Below, piece after piece: positions 1 to 7,615 of a stretch of 16,438 bases of DNA. Below the pieces are notes generated by a model, which did not search any database, had not been told where the DNA came from, and saw only the letters and a list, made by a program, of their open reading frames with translations. Origin of the DNA: Alphaproteobacteria bacterium (GTDB lineage: Bacteria > Pseudomonadota > Alphaproteobacteria > ATCC43930 > CGMCC-115725). A program made the translations under genes and the position numbers. The stretch spans positions 1-16,438 of the forward strand of contig VAZR01000177.1 in NCBI GenBank assembly GCA_005888515.1, read 5' to 3'. Within the stretch, counting starts at the first letter, position 1. Each line of letters starts with the position of its first letter.

Positions 1-1575
1 TACGGCACCGGGGCGATCTTCGGCTGCCCGGCGCACGATCAGCGCGATCTCGAATTCGCCCGCAAATATGAATTGCCGGTGCTTCCCGTCGTGTTGCCGC
101 CGGGGAAGGATCCGGCGCGCTTCACGATCGGCGACGACGCCTATGTCGAGGACGGCACGATCTTCAATTCCGATTTTCTCGACGGCCTCTCGGTCCCCGA
201 CGCAAAGCGCGCGGTCAGCGAACGCCTCGAACAGCTCGGCCGCGGCGAGCGGACGATCGCCTACCGGCTGCGCGACTGGGGCGTGTCGCGGCAGCGCTAT
301 TGGGGCTGCCCGATCCCGCTGATCCATTGCGCCAAATGCGGCATTGTCCCGGTGCCCGAAGCGGATCTTCCGGTGACCCTGCCGCGGGACGTCAGCTTCG
401 ATCAGCCGGGCAACCCGCTCGACCACCACCCGACCTGGAAACATGTCAGTTGCCCGCGCTGTCACGGCCCGGCGCAGCGCGAGACAGACACGCTCGATAC
501 CTTCTTCGATTCCTCCTGGTACTTCCTGCGCTTCTGCTCGGCCCGCGCGCCGGTCGCCTTCGAGCGGTCGGCGGCGGAATATTGGATGCCGGTCGATCAG
601 TATATCGGCGGCGTCGAGCACGCCGTGCTGCACCTGCTTTACTCGCGCTTTTTCACCCGCGCCTTGAAGCGCTGCGGCTATCTCGATCTCGACGAGCCTT
701 TCGCCGGCCTGTTCACCCAGGGCATGGTCCTGCACCAGACTTACCAGAACAGCGGCGGCGAATGGCTGTTCCCAGAGGAGGTCTCGACCGACCAGGCCGG
801 CCAATCGGTTGATAAGGCAGGCCATCCGGTGATTGCCGGACGTCTCGAAAAGATGAGCAAATCCAAGAAGAACGTGGTCGGCGTCGACGACATCGTCGAC
901 ACCTACGGCGCCGATACGGCGCGGCTCTATCTGCTGTCGGACAGCCCCCCTGAGCGCGACCTCGAATGGACCGCGACCGGCATCGAGGGCATCTGGCGCT
1001 ACGTCAACCGGCTGTGGCGCCTGGTGTCGGAGCCCGCCGCCGCACTGCCGCTGCCGGGCTGCGCGATGCCGAACCGCCTGTCGGCGGCGCTGATCGCGAC
1101 CCGTCGCCACATCCACAAGACGATCGCCGCGGTCACCGACGATCTCGACAAATTCCGCTTCAACCGAGCCGTCGCGCGCATTCGCGAGCTGACCAACGCG
1201 CTCGAGGACCTGCGGGCCGGCGAGCCCAGCGCGGGCGCGGTGCTGCGCGAGGGGCTTGAAGCGGCCACGCGCCTGATCGGCCCGATGATGCCGCATCTCG
1301 CCGAGGAGATGTGGCAAACCCTTGGACATACGGAGCTGATCGCCGACACGCCCTGGCCGAAAGCCGACCCCGAACTGGCCCGCGACGAGCAGGTCACGAT
1401 CGCGGTGCAGGTCAACGGCAAGCTGCGCGGCACGGTCGAATTGCCGCGCGACGCCGCGGCCGGCGATGTCGAGCAGGCGGCGCTCGCCCTGCCGCAGGTC
1501 GCCAATCAGCTGGCCGGCCGCCCCCCAAAAAAAATCGTCGTCGTGCCCAACCGCATCGTGAACCTTGTGGCCTGA
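1..1575 (+). CDS. leuS: Leucyl-tRNA synthetase, 3' part (5' end outside window)
   Basis: Class I aminoacyl-tRNA synthetase that charges tRNA(Leu) in the cytoplasm. The reading frame is open from base 1, so the N-terminal catalytic half with HIGH lies upstream. The 524 residues present begin in the CP1 editing domain (YGTGAIFGCPAHDQRD, with the family's editing-site HD-RD motif). They continue through DWGVSRQRYWGCPIP, a zinc-binding-type segment with CAKC and CPRC pairs, and DSSWYFLRF. Next come the catalytic KMSKS loop at about 850-864, the anticodon-binding helices, and a normal C-terminus ending in VVVPNRIVNLVA. No frameshift is seen. The TGA stop directly abuts the lptE ATG, so lptE is almost certainly co-transcribed and translationally coupled. 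Identification rests on many family motifs and is very secure. Confidence 0.97.
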   Translation, partial: YGTGAIFGCPAHDQRDLEFARKYELPVLPVVLPPGKDPARFTIGDDAYVEDGTIFNSDFLDGLSVPDAKRAVSERLEQLGRGERTIAYRLRDWGVSRQRYWGCPIPLIHCAKCGIVPVPEADLPVTLPRDVSFDQPGNPLDHHPTWKHVSCPRCHGPAQRETDTLDTFFDSSWYFLRFCSARAPVAFERSAAEYWMPVDQYIGGVEHAVLHLLYSRFFTRALKRCGYLDLDEPFAGLFTQGMVLHQTYQNSGGEWLFPEEVSTDQAGQSVDKAGHPVIAGRLEKMSKSKKNVVGVDDIVDTYGADTARLYLLSDSPPERDLEWTATGIEGIWRYVNRLWRLVSEPAAALPLPGCAMPNRLSAALIATRRHIHKTIAAVTDDLDKFRFNRAVARIRELTNALEDLRAGEPSAGAVLREGLEAATRLIGPMMPHLAEEMWQTLGHTELIADTPWPKADPELARDEQVTIAVQVNGKLRGTVELPRDAAAGDVEQAALALPQVANQLAGRPPKKIVVVPNRIVNLVA

Positions 1576-2109
1576 ATGGCCGCTCGCCGCGCCCTGCTAG
1601 CACTGGCGCTAGGCGCCCTGCTCGCGCTCCCTGGCTGCGGCTGGGAGCCGCTTTACGCCGACCGCGAGACCGGCCCGGCCGACCTCGAGTTGCGCGCGAT
1701 CAAGGTCGACCCGATCGCCGAGCGCATCGGCCAGCGACTCGCTTTGGCATTGCGTGAGTCGCTGAACCCGGACGGCGCGCCGGCCCCGCAGCGCTATCGG
1801 CTCAGCACCCTGCTGACGGTATCGCGCGCCGATCTCGGCCTTCAGCAGACCGGTCTCGGCAGCCGCGGCAAGCTCGACGCCACCGCGTCTATCACGTTGC
1901 GCGACATCAGGACCGGCGCGCCGCTCCTCTCTGCGTCGAGCCATGCCGTCGAGTCCTTCGACATCGTCGCCAATGAATATGCCGCCGTTGTTGCCGAGGA
2001 CGACGCCCGCACGCTCGCCGTTGAAGAACTCCGGCGCGATATCGTAACCCAGCTGACGCTGTTTCTACAGCGCCGCGCCGCCGAAACGCCAACACTCCGG
2101 AAGCCGTGA
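1576..2109 (+). CDS. lptE: LPS-assembly lipoprotein LptE
   Basis: Outer-membrane lipoprotein that plugs and helps fold LptD, the translocon inserting lipopolysaccharide into the outer leaflet. The 177-residue product starts with a lipoprotein signal peptide: two arginines, a Leu/Ala-rich core and a lipobox ending in LPGC, with the lipidated Cys at residue 21. The following GWEPLY is the alphaproteobacterial LptE hallmark (GCGxxPLY). The rest is a short alpha/beta LptE domain of normal length. The ATG follows the leuS TGA with no gap, and the stop overlaps the holA GTG by 4 bases (GTGA). The order leuS-lptE-holA is conserved in Alphaproteobacteria, which supports the call despite the low sequence conservation of this family. 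Confidence 0.9.
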   Translation: MAARRALLALALGALLALPGCGWEPLYADRETGPADLELRAIKVDPIAERIGQRLALALRESLNPDGAPAPQRYRLSTLLTVSRADLGLQQTGLGSRGKLDATASITLRDIRTGAPLLSASSHAVESFDIVANEYAAVVAEDDARTLAVEELRRDIVTQLTLFLQRRAAETPTLRKP

Positions 2110-3021
2110 AGCTTTCCGCCGGGCAAATCGAGGGGTTTCTGCGCCGGCCCGACCCGCGGACCCGCGCCGTCTTGCTGTTCGGCCCCGATGCCGGGCTGGT
2201 GCGCGAGCGCGCCGATACGCTGGCGCGGGCGATCTGCCAGGATTTGCGCGACCCTTTCCGCATCGCCGAGTTGACCGGCGCGATCCTCGCCGCCGATCCG
2301 GCGCGGCTGATCGATGAGGCGGCGCAGATCAGTCTGATGGGCGGACGGCGCGTCGTCCGGCTGCGCGAGGCCGGCGATACTCTGGCGCCGCTCTTCGCCC
2401 GCTTCCTTCCCGATGCCGCCGGCGACGCGCTGGTCATTGTCGAAGCCGGCGATCTGCCGGGCCGCTCAGCCCTGCGCCGCATCTTCGACGAAGCGCCGCA
2501 GGGGGCAGCGATCGGCTGCTACCCCGATAACGCCCGTGATTTGGCCGCGGTGATCCGCGACACGTTTGCCGCGCACCGTATCGCCGCCAGTCGAGACGCC
2601 GTGGCGTTCCTCGTCGGCCATTTGGGCGGCGACCGGCTGCTGACCCGCGCCGAACTGGAAAAGCTGACCCTCTATGCCGGCCAAGACGGTCATATCGAGT
2701 TGGCCGACGCGCAGGCGGTGGTCAGCGACAGCGCCGCGCTGTCGCTCGATGACGCGATTCTGGCGGCGGCCGAGGGCGATGCCGCGGCGCTCGACCGCGC
2801 CCTCGCCCGCGTGTTTCAGGAGGGCGAATCGGCGGTCACGATTATCCGCGCCTTGCTGCGCCATCTGCAGCGGCTGCATGTCCTGTCGGCCCAGTTCGCT
2901 GGCGGCGCCTCGATCGACACGGTGATCCGCGGCGCCCGGCCGCCGATTTTTTTTGTGCCGCGAAGCGCTGTTCGCGATCGCCCGAATAGCGCGCGCTGCG
3001 GCCCGGTCAGCCGCAGCGTAA
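2106..3021 (+). pseudogene. holA: DNA polymerase III delta subunit, disrupted near the 3' end
   Basis: Delta subunit of the clamp loader, which opens the beta clamp during replication. The GTG start overlaps the lptE stop. Residues 1-283 look like a normal HolA (FGPDAGLVRERA near the N-terminus, then the AAA+-like core, to ARPPIFF). At a run of eight T (2947-2954) the frame becomes nonsensical and stays open to 3338, antisense to parB. Reading from 2956 in the +1 frame gives CREALFAIARIARAAARSAAA and TAA at 3019-3021. That closely resembles the normal extreme C-terminus of the family. About 45 residues that usually separate PPxFF from this tail (the RR-F-QL-W and E-CKTTG region) are absent. 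The lesion therefore looks like an out-of-frame internal deletion with its breakpoint at the T tract. As holA is normally essential, a sequence or assembly error is the leading alternative. The family call is secure and the disruption is directly visible. Confidence 0.85.
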
Positions 3022-3888
3022 CAGGGCCAGGATCCGGTCGAGCTGGTCGAGGCTCGCGTAATGCAGCGTCAGGGAACCGCCGCGCCCCTTTGGCGTCAGC
3101 GTCGTGCGCAATCCGAGCGTCGCGCCGAGTTCGCGTTCGAGCGCCAGCGTGTCGGCATCGCGCGGCTGCCGTTGACGCGGTTCCGGCCGCGCGGCGCGCC
3201 GGCGCACCAAAAGCTCGGTGGCGCGGACATTCAGACCGCGCCGCACGACCTCACCAGCCAGCGCGGCGGGATCCGGGGCCGCGAGCAGGGCGCGGGCATG
3301 GCCCGCGGTCAGCGCTCCCTCTTCGAGCTGATGCTTGACCGCCGGCGGCAAACCCAGCAATCGCAACGTATTCGCCACGTGGCTGCGGCTCTTTCCGATG
3401 GTTTCGGCGAGTTCGGCCTGGTTCCGCCCGAACTCACGCATCAGCCGGTTGTAGGCCTCGGCCTCCTCCAAGGGCGTCAGATCCTCGCGCTGCAAATTCT
3501 CGACCAGCGCGATCTCCAGTACTTCGGAATCGCCAAACGGCCGGATCACGACCGGCGCCTCGTGCAGCCCGGCGCGCTGCGCCGCGCGCCAGCGCCGCTC
3601 GCCGGCCACCAGTTCGAAATTCGCTCCTGAATCGGCCGAATAGCCGATCGCGTCCTCGATCGGCCGCACCAGCAGGGGCTGGATCACGCCTTTTTCGCGG
3701 ATTGATTGGACCAGCCCGTCGAGCTCGGTTTCGGCAAAGCGGCGCCGCGGCTGGAAGGGCGAGGGGCGGATCGCCTCGATCGGCACCGTCCGCGGCGCTC
3801 CCGGACCGGACAGAACCCGCGCCCCTTCCTCGCCGAGCAGCGTCGCCAGGCCGCGCCCGAGCGGCATGCGTTTCGGACCGTCGCTCAT
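3007..3888 (-). CDS. parB: Chromosome partitioning protein ParB
   Basis: CTP-dependent DNA-sliding clamp that loads at parS and works with ParA to segregate the origin region. The 293-residue protein has the alphaproteobacterial N-terminus (MPLGRGLATLLGEE) and the CTPase motif GVIQPLLVRP (about 67-76). The arginine-rich GERRWRAAQ motif lies at 96-104, and ENLQREDLTPLEEA follows from 130. A helix-turn-helix that reads parS spans about 154-180 (RNQAELAETIGKSRSHVANTL), followed by a linker and a C-terminal dimerisation domain of normal length. The ATG overlaps the parA stop by 4 bases (ATGA), so translation is coupled. The 3' end converges on the holA remnant, with a 15-bp overlap if the restored holA tail is counted. 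Two parS sites are visible in the window. Confidence 0.96.
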   Translation of the reverse strand: MSDGPKRMPLGRGLATLLGEEGARVLSGPGAPRTVPIEAIRPSPFQPRRRFAETELDGLVQSIREKGVIQPLLVRPIEDAIGYSADSGANFELVAGERRWRAAQRAGLHEAPVVIRPFGDSEVLEIALVENLQREDLTPLEEAEAYNRLMREFGRNQAELAETIGKSRSHVANTLRLLGLPPAVKHQLEEGALTAGHARALLAAPDPAALAGEVVRRGLNVRATELLVRRRAARPEPRQRQPRDADTLALERELGATLGLRTTLTPKGRGGSLTLHYASLDQLDRILALLRCG

Positions 3889-4751
3889 GCCGCCGCCCCC
3901 TGACTCTTGCCGACTGGGCTCTCGCCGGTGCTACGGGTGCCGGCTCTTTGGTCCAGCATCTCGGCAGCGAGCTGGATATAAGCCTGCGACCCGGCGCAGC
4001 GCGGGTCATAGAGCAGTACCGGAAGGCCATGGGACGGCGCCTCCGATACCCGGACATTACGCGGAATCGTCGTGGCATAGACCTTCTTGCCAAAATGGCG
4101 CCGCACATCGGTGGCGACCAGATCGGTCAAATTGTTGCGCTGGTCGTACATTGTCAGCAGCACCCCTTCGAGCGCCAGACGCGGGTTCAGCCCTTGTTGC
4201 ACCCGCTCGATCGTGCGCATCAGTTGGGCCAGCCCTTCGAGCGCGTAGAATTCGCATTGCAACGGCACGAGCACGCTATCGGCGGCGGCCAAGGCGTTGA
4301 TCGTCAGGAGATTCAACGATGGCGGGCAGTCGATCAGCACCTCGTCGAAAACCCCGACCTGGCCGCGCAGCGCGCGCGCGAGCAGAAACTCGCGCCGGTT
4401 TTCCTGGGCCATCTCCAATTCGATACCGGCGAGGTCCGGCGATCCCGGTACCAGGAACAGGCGCAGCACGACGGTCGGCACCATCGCCGCGTCAAGCTCG
4501 CTGTCGCTGCGCAGCAGATCGTAGGTCGTCAGCCCGCGGACGGCCGTGGCAAGCCCTAGTCCGGTGCTGGCATTGCCTTGCGGATCGAGATCGACCAGCA
4601 AAACGCGGCGGCCGGCTTCGGCGAAGGCGGTCGCCAGATTGACCGCCGTCGTGGTCTTGCCGACACCACCCTTTTGATTAGCGATTGCAATGATGCGCGC
4701 GCGGCGCCCCCCGGCTGCGGCGCGCGACTCAGCCTCCCCCTTCAGGCTCAC
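3885..4751 (-). CDS. parA: Chromosome partitioning ATPase ParA
   Basis: Walker-type ATPase that binds nucleoid DNA nonspecifically and is released by ParB, driving origin segregation. The 288-residue product carries the deviant Walker A KGGVGKTT (27-34), preceded by IIAIANQ. DLDPQGN lies at 54-60 and the Walker B-type VLIDCPPSLNLL around 138-149. No DNA-binding N-terminal HTH is present, so it is a chromosomal (type Ia-short/Soj-like) ParA rather than a plasmid repressor type. The start used is GTG at 4749-4751, inside the end of rsmG (23-bp overlap). No ATG lies between it and the Walker A motif, and AGGT/GGAG-like bases sit upstream. About 18 poorly conserved residues precede the ATPase core. 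Confidence 0.95.
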   Translation of the reverse strand: MSLKGEAESRAAAGGRRARIIAIANQKGGVGKTTTAVNLATAFAEAGRRVLLVDLDPQGNASTGLGLATAVRGLTTYDLLRSDSELDAAMVPTVVLRLFLVPGSPDLAGIELEMAQENRREFLLARALRGQVGVFDEVLIDCPPSLNLLTINALAAADSVLVPLQCEFYALEGLAQLMRTIERVQQGLNPRLALEGVLLTMYDQRNNLTDLVATDVRRHFGKKVYATTIPRNVRVSEAPSHGLPVLLYDPRCAGSQAYIQLAAEMLDQRAGTRSTGESPVGKSQGAAA

Positions 4752-5361
4752 GGGTGACCTGCTCCAATTTGAGGATGACCCCCCTCGGGTCGGCCCGGCT
4801 GGGATGCCGCGCCGCGGTCATTCTCCAACTCGCACGCGCTGCGGTCAATTCGTCAGCGGCGTGCTCGCCTTTCAGGAACAGGCAGACCGTGTTTGGTCCG
4901 ATAAACCCTTGCGCTAGCGCCAGAAGTTTATCGAGCGGCGCGCAGGCACGCGCCGTTACAATATCGACCGGCCGCCGCTTCGCGCTCTCGATTCGGGAAT
5001 CGACGATCTTGACCGGCGCGCCCGCGATACGGGCCGCCTCCCGCAGAAACACGCATTTGCGCTTGTCGCTTTCGATCAGCGCGACCCCCTGCACACCGAG
5101 GATCGCCAATACCAGCCCGGGAAACCCCGCGCCGCTGCCGAGATCAACGAGGCTGCGTGCCTTGTCCGGGATAAACGGCAGCAGCTGCGCCGAATCGAGA
5201 AAATGTCGCCGCCACAGATCGCCGAGCGTGTTGCGGCTGACGAGGTTGATCCGGCCCGACCAGCGCTTCAGAAGCTCCGCGTACGCCTCCAGCCGCGCCA
5301 ATGTTTCACGTGAAACACCGGTCAGCGCGGCAAAGCCGTCGGGAGTGAGCGCCGTGGTCAA
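4729..5361 (-). CDS. rsmG: 16S rRNA (guanine527-N7)-methyltransferase RsmG (GidB)
   Basis: S-adenosylmethionine-dependent methyltransferase that modifies G527 of 16S rRNA; loss of the enzyme in other bacteria gives low-level streptomycin resistance. The 210-residue protein has the family N-terminus (GVSRETLARLEAYAELLKRW), INLVSR (39-43) and HFLDS. The SAM-binding glycine-rich loop VDLGSGAGFPG is at about 72-82, followed by ESDKRKCVFLREAAR. The best start is a TTG only 5 bases past the mnmG stop; the ATG overlapping the mnmG stop is followed at once by TAA and cannot be used. Such a start implies translational coupling to mnmG. Codons 15-20 (G-V-S-R-E-T) contain a perfect parS palindrome, so this stretch serves both protein and centromere. 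Confidence 0.94.
   Translation of the reverse strand: MTTALTPDGFAALTGVSRETLARLEAYAELLKRWSGRINLVSRNTLGDLWRRHFLDSAQLLPFIPDKARSLVDLGSGAGFPGLVLAILGVQGVALIESDKRKCVFLREAARIAGAPVKIVDSRIESAKRRPVDIVTARACAPLDKLLALAQGFIGPNTVCLFLKGEHAADELTAARASWRMTAARHPSRADPRGVILKLEQVTREPEGGG
5302..5317. promoter_or_regulatory. parS centromere site 1 (inside rsmG)
   Basis: The 16-bp palindrome TGTTTCACGTGAAACA matches the bacterial parS consensus at every position. ParB loads here and spreads, marking the origin region for ParA-driven segregation. It lies within codons 15-20 of rsmG, encoding V-S-R-E-T, and is less than 2 kb from parB, as expected for origin-proximal parS sites. Confidence 0.95.
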
Positions 5362-5366
5362 TTACA

Positions 5367-7244
5367 TCACGCGGCGCGCGGTTCCGGGCGGCGCTTGACG
5401 TATTGCAACAGGGCCACCAGCGCCGCCGGCGTCACCCCCGAGATCCGCGCGGCGGCGCCCAGGGTCGCCGGCCGGGCGGTCGCCAGCTTGCCGCGGATCT
5501 CCGCCGACAACCCGCCGACCGCGCCGTAATCGAGCGCCGCAGGCAATAGCAGCGCCTCGTCGCGGCGGAACGCGGCGATGTCACGCGCCTGGCGTTCGAG
5601 ATAGCCGGCATACCGCGCGTCGATTTCGAGCTGCTCCGCGATAGCCGGCGCTATCGCACCGAGTTCCGGCCAAATCGCCGCGAGCCGCGCCGTGTCTACA
5701 CCGGGATGCGCCAACAACTCCGCGGCCGAGCGGGCGATTCCATCGGCATTGACCATAATCCCGTGACGCCGCAGCGCCGTCGGGCTCAGCTGCAGCTCCG
5801 CCGCCAGCCCGCGCGCCTCGTCGAGCGCCGCCATCTTCCCGGCAAAGACCTGGCCTCGCTCCCCCCGGACCGCGCCATATGCCAGCCCGATCGGGGTCAG
5901 CCGCTGATCGGCATTATCGGCGCGCAGGATCAGCCGGTATTCCGCCCGCGAGGTGAACATGCGGTAGGGCTCGGCCGTGCCGCGGGTCACCAGATCATCG
6001 ATCAGCACGCCGATATAGGCGTCAGCTCGATCAAGCACGAGCGGTTCCGTGCCCGACGCAGACAGTGCCGCGTTGATGCCGGCGATCAGCCCCTGCGCCG
6101 CCGCCTCCTCATAGCCGGTCGTGCCGTTGATCTGGCCGGCAAGATAGAGACCCGGCACGCGACGGGTCTCCAAGCTTGGGTACAGTTCGCGCGGATCGAC
6201 ATAATCGTATTCGATCGCATAACCTGGCCGCCGCATGACCGCGCGCTCAAGCCCTGGAATGGTCGCGATAAAGGCGGCCTGCGCGTCGCGCGGCAAAGAG
6301 GTCGAGACGCCGTTCGGGTAGATCGTATCGTCGTCGAGGCCTTCCGGCTCAAGGAAGATCTGGTGCCGCTCGCGTTCGGCAAAGCGCACCACCTTGTCCT
6401 CGATCGACGGGCAGTAGCGCGGTCCCACCCCGGTGATGTCGCCCCCGTAAAGCGGCGATCGGCCGAGATTGGCGCGGATGATCGCATGCGTCCGCGGATT
6501 GGTCTCCGTGATATGGCAGACGATCTGCGGCGTCGTGATCTCGCGGATCAGGAACGAGAACGGCACAGGCGGGTCGTCGCCGGGCTGCACCTGAAGCCCC
6601 GCCCAGTCGATCGTCTTGCCATCGAGCCGCGGCGGCGTGCCGGTCTTCAGCCGGCCAAGCGCAAAACCGCAGCGCCGCAGGGTCTGGGACAGCCCGAGCG
6701 ACGGCGCCTCGCCGACCCGGCCGGCCGGGATCTTCTCCTGGCCGATATGAATGAGCCCGCCGAGAAACGTGCCGGTCGTCAACACGACCCGCCCGGCGTC
6801 GAGCCGCCTTCCATCGCCGAGCACGAGCCCGGCGACCCGGCCGGCATCGTCGAGAATCAAATCCTCGGCCCCACCCTCGACAATTGTCAGACCCGTGATC
6901 TCGTCGAGCAACTCGGCCATTGCGCGGCGGTACAGCTTGCGGTCCGCCTGAGCGCGCGGTCCGCGCACCGCCGCCCCCTTGCTGCGGTTCAGCATGCGGA
7001 ACTGGATGCCGGCGCGATCGATCGCGCGGCCCATGAGGCCGTCGAGCGCATCGATCTCGCGGACCAGATGGCCCTTGGCGAGACCGCCGATCGCCGGGTT
7101 GCACGACATCTCGCCGATCGTCGCGCGGCTGTGCGTTAAGAGCGCCGTACGGGCGCCGACCCGCGCCGCGGCGGCCGCCGCCTCACAGCCGGCATGCCCG
7201 CCCCCGATCACGATGACGTCGTACTTAACCATGGCCTCGCTCAT
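5367..7244 (-). CDS. mnmG: tRNA uridine-34 5-carboxymethylaminomethyl modification enzyme MnmG (GidA)
   Basis: FAD-dependent partner of MnmE that installs the cmnm5 group on U34 of tRNAs reading two-codon boxes. The 625-residue product shows the dinucleotide-binding motif VIVIGGGHAGCEAA near residues 10-23, then SCNPAIGGLAKGHLVREIDALDG. Family signature 1 is GPRYCPSIEDKVVRF and family signature 2 is AGQINGTTGYEEAAAQG. The C-terminal MnmE/tRNA-binding helical domain is complete and ends in LLQYVKRRPEP. I chose ATG at 7244 (MSEAMVKYDV). ATG at 7232 (MVKYDV) is equally conserved and cannot be excluded, as neither has a strong Shine-Dalgarno. A longer TTG-started version would run through parS and the mazE promoter and is unlikely. 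It heads the operon with rsmG, parA and parB. Confidence 0.96.
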   Translation of the reverse strand: MSEAMVKYDVIVIGGGHAGCEAAAAAARVGARTALLTHSRATIGEMSCNPAIGGLAKGHLVREIDALDGLMGRAIDRAGIQFRMLNRSKGAAVRGPRAQADRKLYRRAMAELLDEITGLTIVEGGAEDLILDDAGRVAGLVLGDGRRLDAGRVVLTTGTFLGGLIHIGQEKIPAGRVGEAPSLGLSQTLRRCGFALGRLKTGTPPRLDGKTIDWAGLQVQPGDDPPVPFSFLIREITTPQIVCHITETNPRTHAIIRANLGRSPLYGGDITGVGPRYCPSIEDKVVRFAERERHQIFLEPEGLDDDTIYPNGVSTSLPRDAQAAFIATIPGLERAVMRRPGYAIEYDYVDPRELYPSLETRRVPGLYLAGQINGTTGYEEAAAQGLIAGINAALSASGTEPLVLDRADAYIGVLIDDLVTRGTAEPYRMFTSRAEYRLILRADNADQRLTPIGLAYGAVRGERGQVFAGKMAALDEARGLAAELQLSPTALRRHGIMVNADGIARSAAELLAHPGVDTARLAAIWPELGAIAPAIAEQLEIDARYAGYLERQARDIAAFRRDEALLLPAALDYGAVGGLSAEIRGKLATARPATLGAAARISGVTPAALVALLQYVKRRPEPRAA

Positions 7245-7281
7245 GGCCGCGGAATGTAAGAACCGGCTCCCGCCCTGTCGA

Positions 7282-7297
7282 GGTTTCACGTGAAACA
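7282..7297. promoter_or_regulatory. parS centromere site 2 (upstream of mnmG)
   Basis: GGTTTCACGTGAAACA has the 14-bp core GTTTCACGTGAAAC fully conserved; only the outermost base differs from the consensus. It lies 38 bp upstream of the mnmG ATG and 64 bp upstream of the mazE ATG, in the divergent intergenic region. ParB bound here could influence transcription of either gene; that effect is inference. Confidence 0.9.
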
Positions 7298-7303
7298 CCA
7301 GGA

Positions 7304-7333
7304 TTGACGACGGCCGCCGTATAACGATGTTAC
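7304..7333 (+). promoter_or_regulatory. Candidate mazEF promoter
   Basis: TTGACG (7304-7309) resembles a sigma70 -35 box. A weak -10 (TGTTAC, 7328-7333) follows with an 18-bp spacer. A more AT-rich TATAAC at 7320-7325 is only 10 bp from the -35, too close to pair with it. The -10 lies inside the inverted repeat at 7325-7340, as expected for an autoregulated toxin-antitoxin promoter. Predicted from sequence only. Confidence 0.35.
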
Positions 7334-7340
7334 TACATCG
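7325..7340. promoter_or_regulatory. Candidate MazE operator (inverted repeat)
   Basis: CGATGT-TACT-ACATCG is a perfect inverted repeat with 6-bp arms and a 4-bp spacer, 20 bp upstream of the mazE ATG and overlapping the predicted -10. AbrB-fold antitoxins such as MazE normally bind palindromes in their own promoter. Assignment to MazE is inferred from position and family knowledge. Confidence 0.5.
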
Positions 7341-7360
7341 AATCGGAAAGGAAGGCGGCG

Positions 7361-7615
7361 ATGCGGGCGGCAATACGGAAACTGGGCAATTCGTCGGGGG
7401 TCATCATTCCGAAATCAATGCTGACCGAAATTGGGGTCGTGGCGGGCGATACGGTTGACCTCTCCCTGGAAGACGGCCGAATTACAATTGCGCCGATCAA
7501 GCGGCGGCCCCGTGAGGGCTGGGCCGACGCGTTCGATCAAGTCGAGGAACTCGGAGACGAAGACCGAGCATGGCTTGAATTTGGCAACCAGGGCGAGGAC
7601 GAGCTGACGTGGTGA
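7361..7615 (+). CDS. mazE: MazE-like antitoxin (AbrB/SpoVT fold)
   Basis: Antitoxin that neutralises a MazF RNase and represses its own operon. The 84-residue protein opens with the AbrB/MazE swapped-hairpin DNA-binding domain (RKLGNSSGVIIPKSMLTEIGVVAGDTVDLSLEDGRITI, about 6-43). It continues into an acidic tail (GWADAFDQVEELGDEDRAWLEF) of the kind that wraps around MazF. The ATG has a strong purine-rich Shine-Dalgarno (AAGGAAGG) about 5 bases upstream. The stop overlaps the mazF GTG start region, the usual antitoxin-first coupling. The gene appears complete although its partner toxin is damaged. It sits between mnmG and mnmE, genes usually near neighbours in Alphaproteobacteria, so it is probably an acquired module. 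Confidence 0.9.
   Translation: MRAAIRKLGNSSGVIIPKSMLTEIGVVAGDTVDLSLEDGRITIAPIKRRPREGWADAFDQVEELGDEDRAWLEFGNQGEDELTW

Noticed and set aside
2955..3338. Continuation of the holA frame for 127 more codons
   Set aside because: The sequence is unlike HolA, Arg/Ala/Gly-rich, and lies antisense to well-conserved parB; it is a shadow of that gene after the frame break.
3371..3386. A third parS-like CACGTG palindrome inside parB
   Set aside because: Only the central CCACGTGG matches; the outer bases differ too much from the parS consensus.
5706..7139. A 477-codon plus-strand frame opposite mnmG
   Set aside because: It has arginine-rich composition with no motif and is exactly antisense to a conserved gene; a GC-rich codon-bias shadow.
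7245..7373. N-terminal extension of mnmG to a TTG at 7373
   Set aside because: The extra 43 residues are not MnmG-like and run through parS and the mazE promoter and start.
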